DNA from: an uncultured Burkholderiales bacterium
Lineage (GTDB): Bacteria > Pseudomonadota > Gammaproteobacteria > Burkholderiales > Burkholderiaceae_C
Assembly (NCBI GenBank): GCA_903844385.1
Contig: CAIMTJ010000042.1
Location: 1 to 64,000, forward strand
Reading direction: 5' to 3'
Length of the DNA: 64,000 bases
Made by a program: the position numbers and the translations under genes
Shown: in pieces, positions 11,132-20,824 of the stretch
Numbering within the stretch: the first letter of the stretch is position 1
Layout: each line of letters opens with the position of its first letter
The notes under the pieces: model-generated
Told to the model about the DNA's origin: nothing
Seen by the model: only the letters and a program-made list of their open reading frames with translations
Databases searched by the model: none

Positions 11132-12658
11132 TTAGTTGGGGGTGGCCGGCTGAAAATCTCGAATCTGATTGACCGAATTGATCACTTGGTATTCAATGGT
11201 CAGGGGGGTCTTGGATTTCACCAAATTGGGCAAATCATTGGGGGGTGGGGGCAACACGGTGCCGGGAATCAAACTCATGGTGACGGGGTTGCCCGCAATG
11301 GAGAAGGTCAAGGTGGAGAGGTTGGCCGCGTAGCTCAGCAAGTAGCCCGATTGTTGAATCACCGATTGGTTGGGCGGCGTCAAGGTGCAATTGATCGATT
11401 GCGCCACCAACGGCATGCCCGGTGGTCCCATCTTGGCAATGATGTCGACTTGAATAGGATTGGGCACATTTTGTGCCGGACAACTCTTGTTGATCACCCC
11501 TGGCACGTTGGTTCCCACCACCAGACTACCACGAAGATTGATGCTCACAGGGTTGGCCACCCAAGGAATCGCACCCTTGAGTTCAACTTGTCCTGCAACT
11601 TGGGCTTGCAGCGCTGTGTTGTTGCTGCTGGTATTGACCTGGGTCACTGTCAAAACCCCGTTGGTGTTGAGCACGTTGAGTTGGACCAGCGCAGAACTTG
11701 ACGGCATTTGTGAGACCAAGTTGGGCGGGATTTGAAGGTTCAGACCTTGGGTTTGGAGTTGACCATTTTGCACATTGCCCGCCGAAGTGGGCACGCTGAT
11801 CAAGAGCGTTTGACCATTGCTCGGTGTTGACGTCGCATCGAGCACGCGCTGGGCAGCAAAGACATTGCCGCTACTCACCTGAGAAGCTTGAACCCAGGCC
11901 CTGATGAGGCTGCCATTGCTGATGCTGGTGGGCAGTGCATTGAGGGCGTGGACGGCAGTCGCAGCGCCACTTTGGTTGATGAGCAAATCGTTGTTATTTC
12001 GACCCATCACGATTCCACTGACCAAGTTGTAAGCAGGTGCTGCACTGAGCAATTCAATTCTCGAGGCTTGCAACACATGGGCATTTTTAGTCGAATCAAA
12101 AACCCATACACCATACACCTGCACTGCCACATTGTTTTGCAAGACATTCAAATTGGTCAAACCCGACAAAACCGTGGCGTTGCCCGTGGCGGTGTTTTGC
12201 GGCAAGACCTGAACCCATTGACCCAACACCTGAAAATAGTTCGATTGGACAGAAGCGGTGACGGGGCCGCGCAACAGGGGAACGATGGTGATGATGCTCG
12301 CCACGCCCGCTTGGGACTGGGTAATCTTCACGCGCTGGCCCAATTGAGTTTGGGTGAGGGTGAACTGACCGGTTTCATCGTCGGTTTGGCTAATGGCCGA
12401 GCTGTCGTCGACCTCAACACCATCCACAATCACACTGCCAAAGCCCGCAATCAAGCCTTCAATGAGGCCACTCCCTCCACTGCCCACGCCCCCAGGAGCG
12501 TTCAAACTCAGGCTCACCCCAGCGCCGCCACCGCAAGACAGCAACGATAAGGCCAGGGAAAATACACCCAAACGCGAAACCAAGGCTTGGCGTGAGCGAC
12601 CCCGCTTTAGGCAAGAGACGACGTGCATGAGACAGGCATCAAGATTGGAGACGCTCAT
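11132..12658 (-). CDS. DUF5666-like exported (putative lipoprotein) repeat protein
   Basis: Lipobox-like SLALSLLSCGGG; repeated beta-rich segments resembling DUF5666 (GLIAGFGSVIVDGVEVD..., GVASIITIVPLLRGPVTAS). Confidence 0.7.
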   Translation of the reverse strand: MSVSNLDACLMHVVSCLKRGRSRQALVSRLGVFSLALSLLSCGGGAGVSLSLNAPGGVGSGGSGLIEGLIAGFGSVIVDGVEVDDSSAISQTDDETGQFTLTQTQLGQRVKITQSQAGVASIITIVPLLRGPVTASVQSNYFQVLGQWVQVLPQNTATGNATVLSGLTNLNVLQNNVAVQVYGVWVFDSTKNAHVLQASRIELLSAAPAYNLVSGIVMGRNNNDLLINQSGAATAVHALNALPTSISNGSLIRAWVQASQVSSGNVFAAQRVLDATSTPSNGQTLLISVPTSAGNVQNGQLQTQGLNLQIPPNLVSQMPSSSALVQLNVLNTNGVLTVTQVNTSSNNTALQAQVAGQVELKGAIPWVANPVSINLRGSLVVGTNVPGVINKSCPAQNVPNPIQVDIIAKMGPPGMPLVAQSINCTLTPPNQSVIQQSGYLLSYAANLSTLTFSIAGNPVTMSLIPGTVLPPPPNDLPNLVKSKTPLTIEYQVINSVNQIRDFQPATPN

Positions 12659-13515
12659 GATGGCTCACCCGCTGCTTGAGAGCTCGATGCGGCCTGCCCT
12701 GATGGGTCTGCCGCAAACGTGAACAACCCCAACCTGAAGCGATGCGGCGCATCGCACCCCTCATCGTCTTTCACCATTTGGGTGGCGGCTTGCACAATTT
12801 GTTTGAGAGCTTGAGACCAAAGTTCACGCGCCATGTCATTCAAGCGCTCAATGGAGTCTGCACTCAAGCCATCGGCAAACACACTTTGCTCTAAAAATTT
12901 TCGACCCTCAGGGTTCAAGAGGTTGTGGATACCCGCAGACAAGTGATCGGCCACACTCACGGCGAGCATTTGGCTGGCTTCTTTGTTTCGAGCGTCTGGG
13001 CTGAAACTCTCCTTGAGCAAACGAACTTGCGAGCCCAAATCTTGAGCAACTCCCAAACGCACCATCTCCATGAGGACGGATCGAGGATGAAAATCTTTGG
13101 ACACCGACTGCGCGAGCTGCTCAAACGAAGGCTCGGCACCTGAATAAGCGATGGCGTCGCCCAATCCGAGACTCAACCAACGGGTAACGACTTGACTGGC
13201 TGCACTGGGCTTGCCCCAGTGCTCGCGCAGTTGCTGCACTTGCAGCGCATCCATGTTCAATTCCTCGCGGTAGGTCCTCACCTCCTTGCGATGCAGTCCA
13301 GACAATAAACTCACTGCTGAATCAGACGGCTTGCGCTCCAAGCGCTCCAACTCCATCAAGGCCATCTTCCAAAACAAGGGCTTTAAGGCCGTTGCAAACT
13401 CGGTGTAGCCAATTCCTGTGCGACTCATCCACATGACCAGTGGCTGAACAATGGCGAGCATCTCCTCTAAGGACGACTGCTCCATGGGCTCTGAGTTGGA
13501 TGGATGATTGGGCAT
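12655..13515 (-). CDS. DUF6502-like protein, possibly DNA-binding
   Basis: 286 aa; N-terminal helical region RTGIGYTEFATALKPLFWKMA...SAVSLLSGLHRKEVRTYREEL has an HTH-like appearance; overlaps the next gene by 4 bp. Confidence 0.65.
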   Translation of the reverse strand: MPNHPSNSEPMEQSSLEEMLAIVQPLVMWMSRTGIGYTEFATALKPLFWKMALMELERLERKPSDSAVSLLSGLHRKEVRTYREELNMDALQVQQLREHWGKPSAASQVVTRWLSLGLGDAIAYSGAEPSFEQLAQSVSKDFHPRSVLMEMVRLGVAQDLGSQVRLLKESFSPDARNKEASQMLAVSVADHLSAGIHNLLNPEGRKFLEQSVFADGLSADSIERLNDMARELWSQALKQIVQAATQMVKDDEGCDAPHRFRLGLFTFAADPSGQAASSSQAAGEPS

Positions 13516-13525
13516 GAATTGATTG

Positions 13526-13543
13526 TATGGGAAATTTACCCAT
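13526..13543. promoter_or_regulatory. Imperfect palindrome (TATGGGAAATTTACCCAT) just upstream of the DUF6502 start codon
   Basis: ATGGGAA-ATT-TACCCAT, one mismatch between arms, same motif as the two palindromes at 13681-13728. Confidence 0.55.
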
Positions 13544-13680
13544 TTATAAAATAATTTTTGAATGACTCCAATTCCAACTTATTTTGAAGCCCAGCAACTG
13601 CAGCATATCCTGATTAAATCCTGAACATATTCTTTTTTGACTACTTATGATTTCAATTAATGCCAAAGACCCTCCTTATT

Positions 13681-13701
13681 ATATGGGAAATATTCCCATA
13701 T
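13681..13701. promoter_or_regulatory. Perfect palindrome ATATGGGAA-ATA-TTCCCATAT (putative operator)
   Basis: 9 bp arms, 3 bp spacer, read directly. Confidence 0.7.
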
Positions 13702-13707
13702 ATTTAC

Positions 13708-13728
13708 ATATGGGAATATTTCCCATAC
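13708..13728. promoter_or_regulatory. Second palindrome TATGGGAA-TAT-TTCCCATA in inverted orientation to the first
   Basis: Reverse complement shares TATGGGAAATATTCCCATAT with the 13681-13701 site; centres 27 bp apart. Confidence 0.7.
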
Positions 13729-13837
13729 ACTCATTTTGCTACTTTCGAAAGTCTTGCTGACACTTTCACGGGGGTTAAAGCCAACAGCAGGACTTCCAAG
13801 TGGCCCGCATTCAACATTCAATTGGGAGAAAAACACC

Positions 13838-15400
13838 ATGAGCAACGATCTGAGCACGAGCGCTGGCGGCGTATTGCCCATCACGCTGGACACCACCAAC
13901 ACCTTCACCACCATTTTTGGCACGGCCGCGGCCAATGCCATCACGGTCAACGGCCACACTTGGGTGGCCGATGCAACCACCCACCTCTACGAAACCAGCA
14001 CCGACTTGGCCGCTGAGTGGCACGGATACTACTTGGCCATGCAAAACGGACAAGGCGCGAGCCTGAACAATATCCAACGCTTGGAGGGCAACGCCGAGGC
14101 GGTGTTTGTCAACACGGCCTTGCGTGATCTGAGCGCTGCCAAGCTCAAAGTCGACCGACAAGACCTGCAACGCGAGTTCGATGCCATCCAAGCGAGCACC
14201 GTGGGCGCCAATGTGAGCTTGACGGCACCCATGACCACCACCCAGTACTTAAGCGTAGAGCACACGCTTCAATCCAACGACACCTTGTCTGAATTGGCCA
14301 TGCAAGGCCACGGTTTGGACGGGACGGGCTTGGCACGTTACGCCGGATACGCCAAAGACTTTCAAAACAATGGGGACAAAACCACCCTTTTCATCGGTGG
14401 GGGGCTCAACAACAACACCAACGCCGTTGCCAAGTTTTTAGATGACAACATCCTCTCCAATATGCCCTTTGTCGTGGTGGAGCACAATGGCAAATTTGAC
14501 CAACTCAATGAAAATGCCAATATAGAAAACACCCTGACGCAGGCCGTGAGCGCCTTGGATGACAGCATGTTTTATCGAATCTATAGCGCCAGCGATTTTG
14601 CCAGCAACGCCTCGAGCGCCCATGTCAATTTTGTATCTCCGGCGTTGACCTTCCTCAATGGGCAAACCACAACGGCACCCGCTGGCTTCATCGTCACCTT
14701 GGAGGGCAATGTGGTCTCAGGCACCATCACCAGCACCGCCCACACTTGGGTGGCCAATGCATCGGGGACATTTGAAACCACAGCAGATTTGGCCACCGAA
14801 TGGAGCAAGGCCTACCAAGACTTGAGCACCAATGCCGGGGTAAACTTAAGTCCCGAATTGCGCCTAGAAGCCAACGCCCAAGCTGTGCTGCTCAACACAG
14901 GCCTGGCCAAAGCAAGCACCACCGTCCAAGCAGCCTATCGATTCGATCTCCAACGCCAGTTCGACGCGGAATTCGCCGCCATGGCCTTGGCGGGTGTCAA
15001 CCCCGCAGCACCCCTGACACTCCAAAGTTACTTGGCCACTGAACACGCCTTGCAAAGTAACCCACAACTCGAAGAGTTGGCCATACAAGGGCATGGGCTC
15101 ATCAACCCCGTCGCGAGCCCATACAAAGGTTACACCGAACAAATTCAAAACAGGGTTGACAACAAAACTTTGTTTGTGGGCACTGGGCTCGATCACAATG
15201 AGGCAGCGGTCCCCAACTTGGTGGACGATGTGATTTTGTCGCACATGCCCTTTGCTGTGGTGGTCAAAAACGGCCAACTCAAGCAACTCAACCAAAATGG
15301 CACCGTCGAGTCTTTGGCCAGCGATGCGGTCATGGCACTCAATGCCTCCATGCACACCACCGCTTTGAAAGCGCAAGATTTTTCACTGGTGAAAGCGTAA
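13838..15400 (+). CDS. Uncharacterised protein with two tandem ~240 aa repeats
   Basis: 521 aa from MSNDLSTSAGG; repeat pairs HTWVADATTHLYETSTDLAAEW / HTWVANASGTFETTADLATEW, SVEHTLQSNDTLSELAMQGHGL / ATEHALQSNPQLEELAIQGHGL, VVVEHNGKFDQLNENANIE / VVVKNGQLKQLNQNGTVE. Confidence 0.85.
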   Translation: MSNDLSTSAGGVLPITLDTTNTFTTIFGTAAANAITVNGHTWVADATTHLYETSTDLAAEWHGYYLAMQNGQGASLNNIQRLEGNAEAVFVNTALRDLSAAKLKVDRQDLQREFDAIQASTVGANVSLTAPMTTTQYLSVEHTLQSNDTLSELAMQGHGLDGTGLARYAGYAKDFQNNGDKTTLFIGGGLNNNTNAVAKFLDDNILSNMPFVVVEHNGKFDQLNENANIENTLTQAVSALDDSMFYRIYSASDFASNASSAHVNFVSPALTFLNGQTTTAPAGFIVTLEGNVVSGTITSTAHTWVANASGTFETTADLATEWSKAYQDLSTNAGVNLSPELRLEANAQAVLLNTGLAKASTTVQAAYRFDLQRQFDAEFAAMALAGVNPAAPLTLQSYLATEHALQSNPQLEELAIQGHGLINPVASPYKGYTEQIQNRVDNKTLFVGTGLDHNEAAVPNLVDDVILSHMPFAVVVKNGQLKQLNQNGTVESLASDAVMALNASMHTTALKAQDFSLVKA

Positions 15401-15420
15401 TCCCTGAGGCGATGGCCGGT

Positions 15421-15464
15421 TCACAGTCCTGAGCAAAATTCAGGGCTGTGAGCCACGTGTTTTT
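15421..15464 (+). terminator. Putative terminator downstream of the duplicated protein
   Basis: TCACAGTCCTGA gcaaaat TCAGGGCTGTGA hairpin (one G-T pair), T-run about 9 nt later. Confidence 0.45.
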
Positions 15465-15543
15465 TGCTGATGTGGTTGACTGATGGTTTGTTGTTGCTAT
15501 TTTTAACGCGACAGCCTAGCAAAAAATCGCGCTAGAGGTGTGT

Positions 15544-16224
15544 TTAAAAATAAAGTGTTTTCACGCCCTGGCTGGTGCCCAACAAACAAATCGATGCCTT
15601 TTGATGAGCAAACACCCCGACCGTCACCACACCTGGCCATTGACTCACTTGGGATTCAAAGGCCAAGGGGTCCAGGATCTCAAGCCCGCGCACGTCCAAG
15701 ATGTGCTGAGCGTTGTCCGTGACCCAAGGCTTGCCGTCTTTCAAGCGAAGGCTCGCGTGCACATTGGGGCCCAGCAACTCAAAGCACTTGATCAGCCTGG
15801 CCGCCGCCATCGGAATGACTTCGACTGGCAAGGGAAAATTCCCCAAAGTTTGCACCCATTTGGACTCGTCAGCAATACAAATGAATTGCTTGGATTGTGC
15901 GGCCACAATTTTTTCTCGCGTGAGTGCAGCACCTCCGCCTTTGATCATGTAGCCGTGGGACTCAATCTCATCGGCACCATCGACATACACATCGAGTTGC
16001 GCCACCTCGTGGCTCGCAAACACCGGGATGCCCAACTGGGTGAGTCGCAGGCTCGAAGCCTCTGAACTTGAGACCGTCCCCGCTAACGATAAGCCCGATG
16101 CGGCCAGCGCGTCAATGAAAAAATTCACCGTTGAGCCCGTGCCCACCCCCACCCAGGAGCGAGGTGGAATCAGGGACAATGCGGCTTGAGCCACCTGCAA
16201 TTTGAGCGCGTCTTGGGCTGACAT
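15544..16224 (-). CDS. rpiA: Ribose-5-phosphate isomerase A
   Basis: MSAQDALKLQVAQAALSLI...VGVGTGSTVNFFIDAL...DGADEI...KGGGAALTREKIVA. Confidence 0.95.
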   Translation of the reverse strand: MSAQDALKLQVAQAALSLIPPRSWVGVGTGSTVNFFIDALAASGLSLAGTVSSSEASSLRLTQLGIPVFASHEVAQLDVYVDGADEIESHGYMIKGGGAALTREKIVAAQSKQFICIADESKWVQTLGNFPLPVEVIPMAAARLIKCFELLGPNVHASLRLKDGKPWVTDNAQHILDVRGLEILDPLAFESQVSQWPGVVTVGVFAHQKASICLLGTSQGVKTLYF

Positions 16225-16345
16225 GGAACTCACGTGATATTCTCCCGTTCTTTGACAAGATTGAACCGACCCAGAGCAAAGCGCCCGGTGGTGGATTCGC
16301 TGACGGTCATGTGTGACTGTGCTCTTGAAAAGGAAGTTTACCCCC

Positions 16346-17458
16346 ATGCCGGTGCCCTACGCCCTCATCAAACCACTATTTTTTGCCATGGACCCCGAAG
16401 TCGTTCACGACCTCACGGTGTCACTGCTAGAAAAAACGCAGCGCACCCCCTGGGCTCGCTTGTACCGCCAGCCTCGCATTGAGGACCCGTTGCGCCTTTG
16501 TGGCTTGAATTTTCCCAACCGTGTGGGTCTTGCTGCTGGTTTGGACAAAAACGCCCGCTGCATTGACGCTTGGTCGAGCATGGGCTTTGGCTTTGTCGAG
16601 GTGGGCACCGTGACCCCTCGGCCCCAAGCGGGTAACCCCAAACCCAGAATTTTCAGGCTCCCCCAAGAGCGCGCCCTCATCAATCGCTTGGGCTTTAACA
16701 ACGAGGGCACCGATCGCTTTGTGCATCACATTGGCCAAAGCCACCATCTTCAAAGACCGACAAGCTCACCGGTGCTCTTGGGACTGAACATCGGCAAAAA
16801 CGCCACCACCCCCATTGAGGAGGCCTCGCAGGATTACTTGCTCGCTCTCGAAGCCGTGTACGCTTATGCCGACTATGTGACGATCAACATCTCAAGCCCC
16901 AACACCAAAAACTTGCGCTCATTGCAGTCCGATGAAGCCTTGTTTGCGCTGCTCACCTTGCTTGATCAAAAACGCTCGGAATTGGCCGCACAAAGCGGGC
17001 GACGCGTGCCCATGATGGTCAAAATCGCACCCGACATGAGTGAAGAGGAATTGCGCTTGTTTGCCTTGACCTTGAAGCGATTGTGTCCAGTCGACGAAAG
17101 CGCCAGGCAAGGCATGTGGGGGGTCATTGCCACCAACACCACCCTCAACAAAGAGCGCGTCGCACACCTGCCCCATGGAGACGAGGCAGGGGGCTTATCG
17201 GGCGCGCCACTCACAGCACGCAGTTGCAACACCCTTCGCCAGTTGAGAATGCACCTGGGAGTGCATTTTCCCCTGATCGGTGTGGGTGGCATCATGGGAG
17301 GTGACGACGCGGTTGAAAAAATCAACGCCGGCGCAGACTGTGTGCAGCTCTACAGTGGTTTGATCTATCAAGGCCCGGAGCTGATCAAGAGCGTGGCGCA
17401 AGCCCTGAAAAACCAACCCCCACAGCCCACAGCTCCACAGGGAGCAAGGCCAGTTTGA
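16346..17458 (+). CDS. pyrD: Dihydroorotate dehydrogenase (quinone)
   Basis: [66 protein letters not shown]. Confidence 0.96.
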   Translation: MPVPYALIKPLFFAMDPEVVHDLTVSLLEKTQRTPWARLYRQPRIEDPLRLCGLNFPNRVGLAAGLDKNARCIDAWSSMGFGFVEVGTVTPRPQAGNPKPRIFRLPQERALINRLGFNNEGTDRFVHHIGQSHHLQRPTSSPVLLGLNIGKNATTPIEEASQDYLLALEAVYAYADYVTINISSPNTKNLRSLQSDEALFALLTLLDQKRSELAAQSGRRVPMMVKIAPDMSEEELRLFALTLKRLCPVDESARQGMWGVIATNTTLNKERVAHLPHGDEAGGLSGAPLTARSCNTLRQLRMHLGVHFPLIGVGGIMGGDDAVEKINAGADCVQLYSGLIYQGPELIKSVAQALKNQPPQPTAPQGARPV

Positions 17459-17574
17459 AGCCTTGAAATGATGCGGCCCTGGGCGCCACACTGGGCTGAG
17501 CCTCCGAGCATCACGTCAACTCCAAAACGAGGCCCATCCCATCAAGCCTCAGGGCCACAAGACAAGCTCGTGAT

Positions 17575-18120
17575 TCAGCGCTTTTTCGCCGTGGTTTTGC
17601 CCGCACTCATGGCTTGCTGAGACATGGTTTTGACATTGGCCTGGGTCATTTCAGTGGCTTGTTTGACAGCCTTTTGCACCGACTCCAAGGCCGTGTTGCC
17701 AGCCGACACCGCCGTTTTGAAGGCCGTGACGGCCGACTCGGAACCCGCAGGTGCGTTCTTGGCCATGTTGTCAAACATGTCTTGAAACAATTTTTGACCT
17801 TTGGCCATTTCAGCCTCGATCACATGAGAGAGTTCGCTGCCGGTGGCACTGGCGATGTCAAACAAATGGCGGTTGTAAGTGGCCGCTTTTTCAGCCAAAG
17901 GCTGAAACATGCTCGACTGCAAAGCCAACAACTCTTGGGCATCTTTCACGCTCATGGCCGCGTGTGTGCCGTCTTTGGTGTCACTCATGGCCGACTTGGC
18001 TGCGGCCAAGTTGAGTTCGATGAGTTGCTCAACACCCGCAAACGCTTTGGTGGTCAATCCGACCAAAGTCTCCAAGTTGGATTTGTTGGCGGCCATGATT
18101 TGTTCAGGGGTCAGGGTCAT
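17575..18120 (-). CDS. Phasin family protein
   Basis: MTLTPEQIMAANKSNLETLVGLTTKAFAGVEQLIELNLAAAKS..., typical PHA granule phasin, Lys/Arg-rich C-terminus. Confidence 0.9.
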   Translation of the reverse strand: MTLTPEQIMAANKSNLETLVGLTTKAFAGVEQLIELNLAAAKSAMSDTKDGTHAAMSVKDAQELLALQSSMFQPLAEKAATYNRHLFDIASATGSELSHVIEAEMAKGQKLFQDMFDNMAKNAPAGSESAVTAFKTAVSAGNTALESVQKAVKQATEMTQANVKTMSQQAMSAGKTTAKKR

Positions 18121-18293
18121 GAAGTTCTCCGAGTTTTCAGGATTCAAAGGATAATGAAGGCGATTGCGTTTGCACTTGATGCATCGCAATATGATCGAAG
18201 TATAGGTCTGTTCTTTTGGGATTCGTCCTTCAAAGCCACGCCAACGCGCTCTTTAGAGAGCGTTTACTAAAAACACACAGGGCCCACTCATGG

Positions 18294-19595
18294 ATGAACA
18301 AAACGCCCCAAGCGCCTCCTCCAGTTGAGCTCCTTGACCCCCTCTTGCAAGTCCCTCAGACCCCCTCGCCCATGCCTGAAACCTTACCCCATGTGATTGA
18401 GCCCTCGACCCGCAGAGCGATTTTTCATTTGTCTTTTGCCACCTTTGCCAGCATGACCATTCAGCGCCTGTGTGACCCCATGCTGCCCCAACTCGCCTTG
18501 GACTTTCAAGTCGAGCGAGTGCAAGCGGCGCATGTGATTTCATTTTTCGCCATCACCTATGGCTTCATGCAAGTGCTTTTTGGTCCTTTGGGCGACCGCT
18601 ATGGCAAATACCGTGTGCTCTCCTTGGCCACTTTGGGCTGCAGCCTGGGGTGCTTGGGTTGTGCATTGGCCTGGAGCTTGCCCTTTTTGGTGCTCTGCCG
18701 CGTCTTGACCGCCACCTGTACAGCCGCCATCATTCCATTGGGACTGGCCTGGGTGGGGGATACGGTCCACTATCAAATCCGGCAAGAAACTTTGGCCAAG
18801 GTGGGCTTGGGCTCCACCATGGGCATCGTGGCTGGACAACTCGTTGGGGGATTGCTGACCGACACCCTGGGTTGGCGATGGGCCTTTGGCGCCCTTTGTG
18901 GGGTTTTCTTTGTGGTGGGCTGGGTGCTGTGGTCCAACCCCCACGCTCGGGCTCAGAGCCATGGCCAAGCCCACGAGGCCAGGGGGGAAGTGACCCTCTC
19001 CTTCGTGGCCAACGCCAAGGCGGTGCTCTCTAAAACGCGGGCCAGGCGTTTGATGGGCTTCATTTTTCTCGAGGGCTGCGTGGTCTTTGGCGCACTCGCC
19101 ATCTCAGCGACCCATTTGCATGACGCACAAGACTTGCGGGTCTCCTTGGCCGGCTTGATCGTCGCCCTTTTTGGACTTGGCGGGGTGATCTACATGGCCA
19201 GCGCCAAATGGCTCATTCACCGCCTGGGCGAGACCCAGCTCATTCGGTGTGGCACTTTGTCGTACGGCCTGGCCTATGCCTTGATTGGCTTTGCCAACGT
19301 GGCTTGGCTCGATGCGCTGGCCTTCGCTCTTGCGGGTTTTGGGTTTTTCATGTTTCACAACACCATGCAAGCGCTGGCCACTCAACTCGACCCAGAGCGC
19401 CGAGGCACTTGCATGGCGCTTTTCGCCTGTATTTTGTTTGGCGGGCAATCGCTGGGGGTGGTTGCTTGCTCGGGGCTCATTCCCGTCATTGGCTCGGACT
19501 GGGTGATGCTCTTGGCGGGTCTATTACTCACACTCATTGGCCTGACTTTGCCCATCTGGGTGGAAGTGGGTCGACGTGAGGGCAACTATGCCTAG
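18294..19595 (+). CDS. MFS transporter (Bcr/CflA-like drug resistance)
   Basis: Multiple TM segments; FGPLGDRYGKYRVL between TM2 and TM3. Confidence 0.85.
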   Translation: MNKTPQAPPPVELLDPLLQVPQTPSPMPETLPHVIEPSTRRAIFHLSFATFASMTIQRLCDPMLPQLALDFQVERVQAAHVISFFAITYGFMQVLFGPLGDRYGKYRVLSLATLGCSLGCLGCALAWSLPFLVLCRVLTATCTAAIIPLGLAWVGDTVHYQIRQETLAKVGLGSTMGIVAGQLVGGLLTDTLGWRWAFGALCGVFFVVGWVLWSNPHARAQSHGQAHEARGEVTLSFVANAKAVLSKTRARRLMGFIFLEGCVVFGALAISATHLHDAQDLRVSLAGLIVALFGLGGVIYMASAKWLIHRLGETQLIRCGTLSYGLAYALIGFANVAWLDALAFALAGFGFFMFHNTMQALATQLDPERRGTCMALFACILFGGQSLGVVACSGLIPVIGSDWVMLLAGLLLTLIGLTLPIWVEVGRREGNYA

Positions 19596-19753
19596 TGCAC
19601 AGAGCGAGAAAAATCTGGTTTTTGCAGCAACGCGTTGAGCACATTGAGCTTGTACACTCCGCACACGACTGCTTGGAGCAGGCATCGACTGGAGATGACC
19701 CTTGTTTCTTTCCATGAGCACCAACGCTTTTCTTTTTTTCTCCAAGACCCACC

Positions 19754-20713
19754 ATGACAAACCCCATCAACGACAAGACATCCACCCCCGACTGGTCCGC
19801 ACTGGCAAGCGCACTTGAAACCAACCCAGACTACAAGGTGTTGCGCCGCTTGAATCCCGAGAGTTGGATCGAGCCCGCCCGAGCCAGCCAGACCCCAACA
19901 GGGACCCTCAAAGGTGTGGTCTTGGACACCGAAACCACAGGCATGAACAGTTTGAGCGACAAGGTCATTGAACTGGGCATGATCGTCTTTGAGTACGACC
20001 CGGTGAGCGGCTGCGTTGTGGGTGTTGACCGCGTTTTCAATGAACTCGAGGATCCGGGCTTTGCGATACCGCCCGAGAGCACAGAGATCCATCACATCAC
20101 CGATGCCATGGTCAAGGGCAAGTCCATTGACGATCAAGCTGTGCACGATTTGCTCCAAGGGGTCAGTCTGGTGATTGCTCACAACGCCGCCTTTGACCGC
20201 CCCTTTGTGGAAAACAGGTGGCCGATTTTCACCACCCTGCCTTGGGGCTGCAGCATCCACGATGTGAATTGGCGAGCCAATGGAGTGGGCTCGGCCAAGC
20301 TGGAATACTTGGCCATGCTGCAAGGGTATTTCTATGAGGCCCACCGGGCGGTCACCGACTGCTGGGCGCTCCTTGAAGTCTTGAACATGCGCCTCGCGCG
20401 AGAAGCTCAAACCGTGGCCCAAAGCTTGTTTGAATCCATCGACAAAACCGAGCACCAGGTGTATGCCATTGGCTCGCCCTTTGAGAGCAAAGACCAACTC
20501 AAGTCCAGAGCCTATCGCTGGAATGGAGAGATCAAATGCTGGAGCAAAGTGATGGGCTCTTTGCAAGCCCTGCAAGATGAACTCGCTTGGCTCAAGGTCA
20601 ACGTCTATGGTCACAAAAAAGACGCCAAGGTTGAAATTGAGACCTTCTCTCGGCTTGAAAAATACTCAGACCGTCCGGGCGATAAAAAACTGCAAAGCTT
20701 GAGCAGTATTTAG
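19754..20713 (+). CDS. DEDDh 3'-5' exonuclease (DnaQ-like, not the core polymerase subunit)
   Basis: VVLDTETTGMNSLSDKVIELGMIVFEYD, IAHNAAFDRPF, AHRAVTDCWALLEVL. Confidence 0.88.
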   Translation: MTNPINDKTSTPDWSALASALETNPDYKVLRRLNPESWIEPARASQTPTGTLKGVVLDTETTGMNSLSDKVIELGMIVFEYDPVSGCVVGVDRVFNELEDPGFAIPPESTEIHHITDAMVKGKSIDDQAVHDLLQGVSLVIAHNAAFDRPFVENRWPIFTTLPWGCSIHDVNWRANGVGSAKLEYLAMLQGYFYEAHRAVTDCWALLEVLNMRLAREAQTVAQSLFESIDKTEHQVYAIGSPFESKDQLKSRAYRWNGEIKCWSKVMGSLQALQDELAWLKVNVYGHKKDAKVEIETFSRLEKYSDRPGDKKLQSLSSI

Positions 20714-20755
20714 TGCATTGAACACCAAAGCGCATTGGGTTTGCGCGCCACAATT

Positions 20756-20786
20756 GAAAAACCCCAATCGGTCATCCGATGGGGTT
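20756..20786 (-). terminator. Intrinsic terminator for the minus-strand gene 20825-21184
   Basis: Minus strand reads AACCCCATCGG atga CCGATTGGGGTTTTTC: hairpin with one bulge plus T5. Confidence 0.65.
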
Positions 20787-20824
20787 CGTTCTTCAAGCGA
20801 GAGCAAAGAGCAGGCAAGCTCAGG

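Noticed and set aside
19592-20614. 340 aa minus-strand ORF
   Set aside because: Antisense to the DEDDh exonuclease gene, which has clear motifs; an artefact of codon bias
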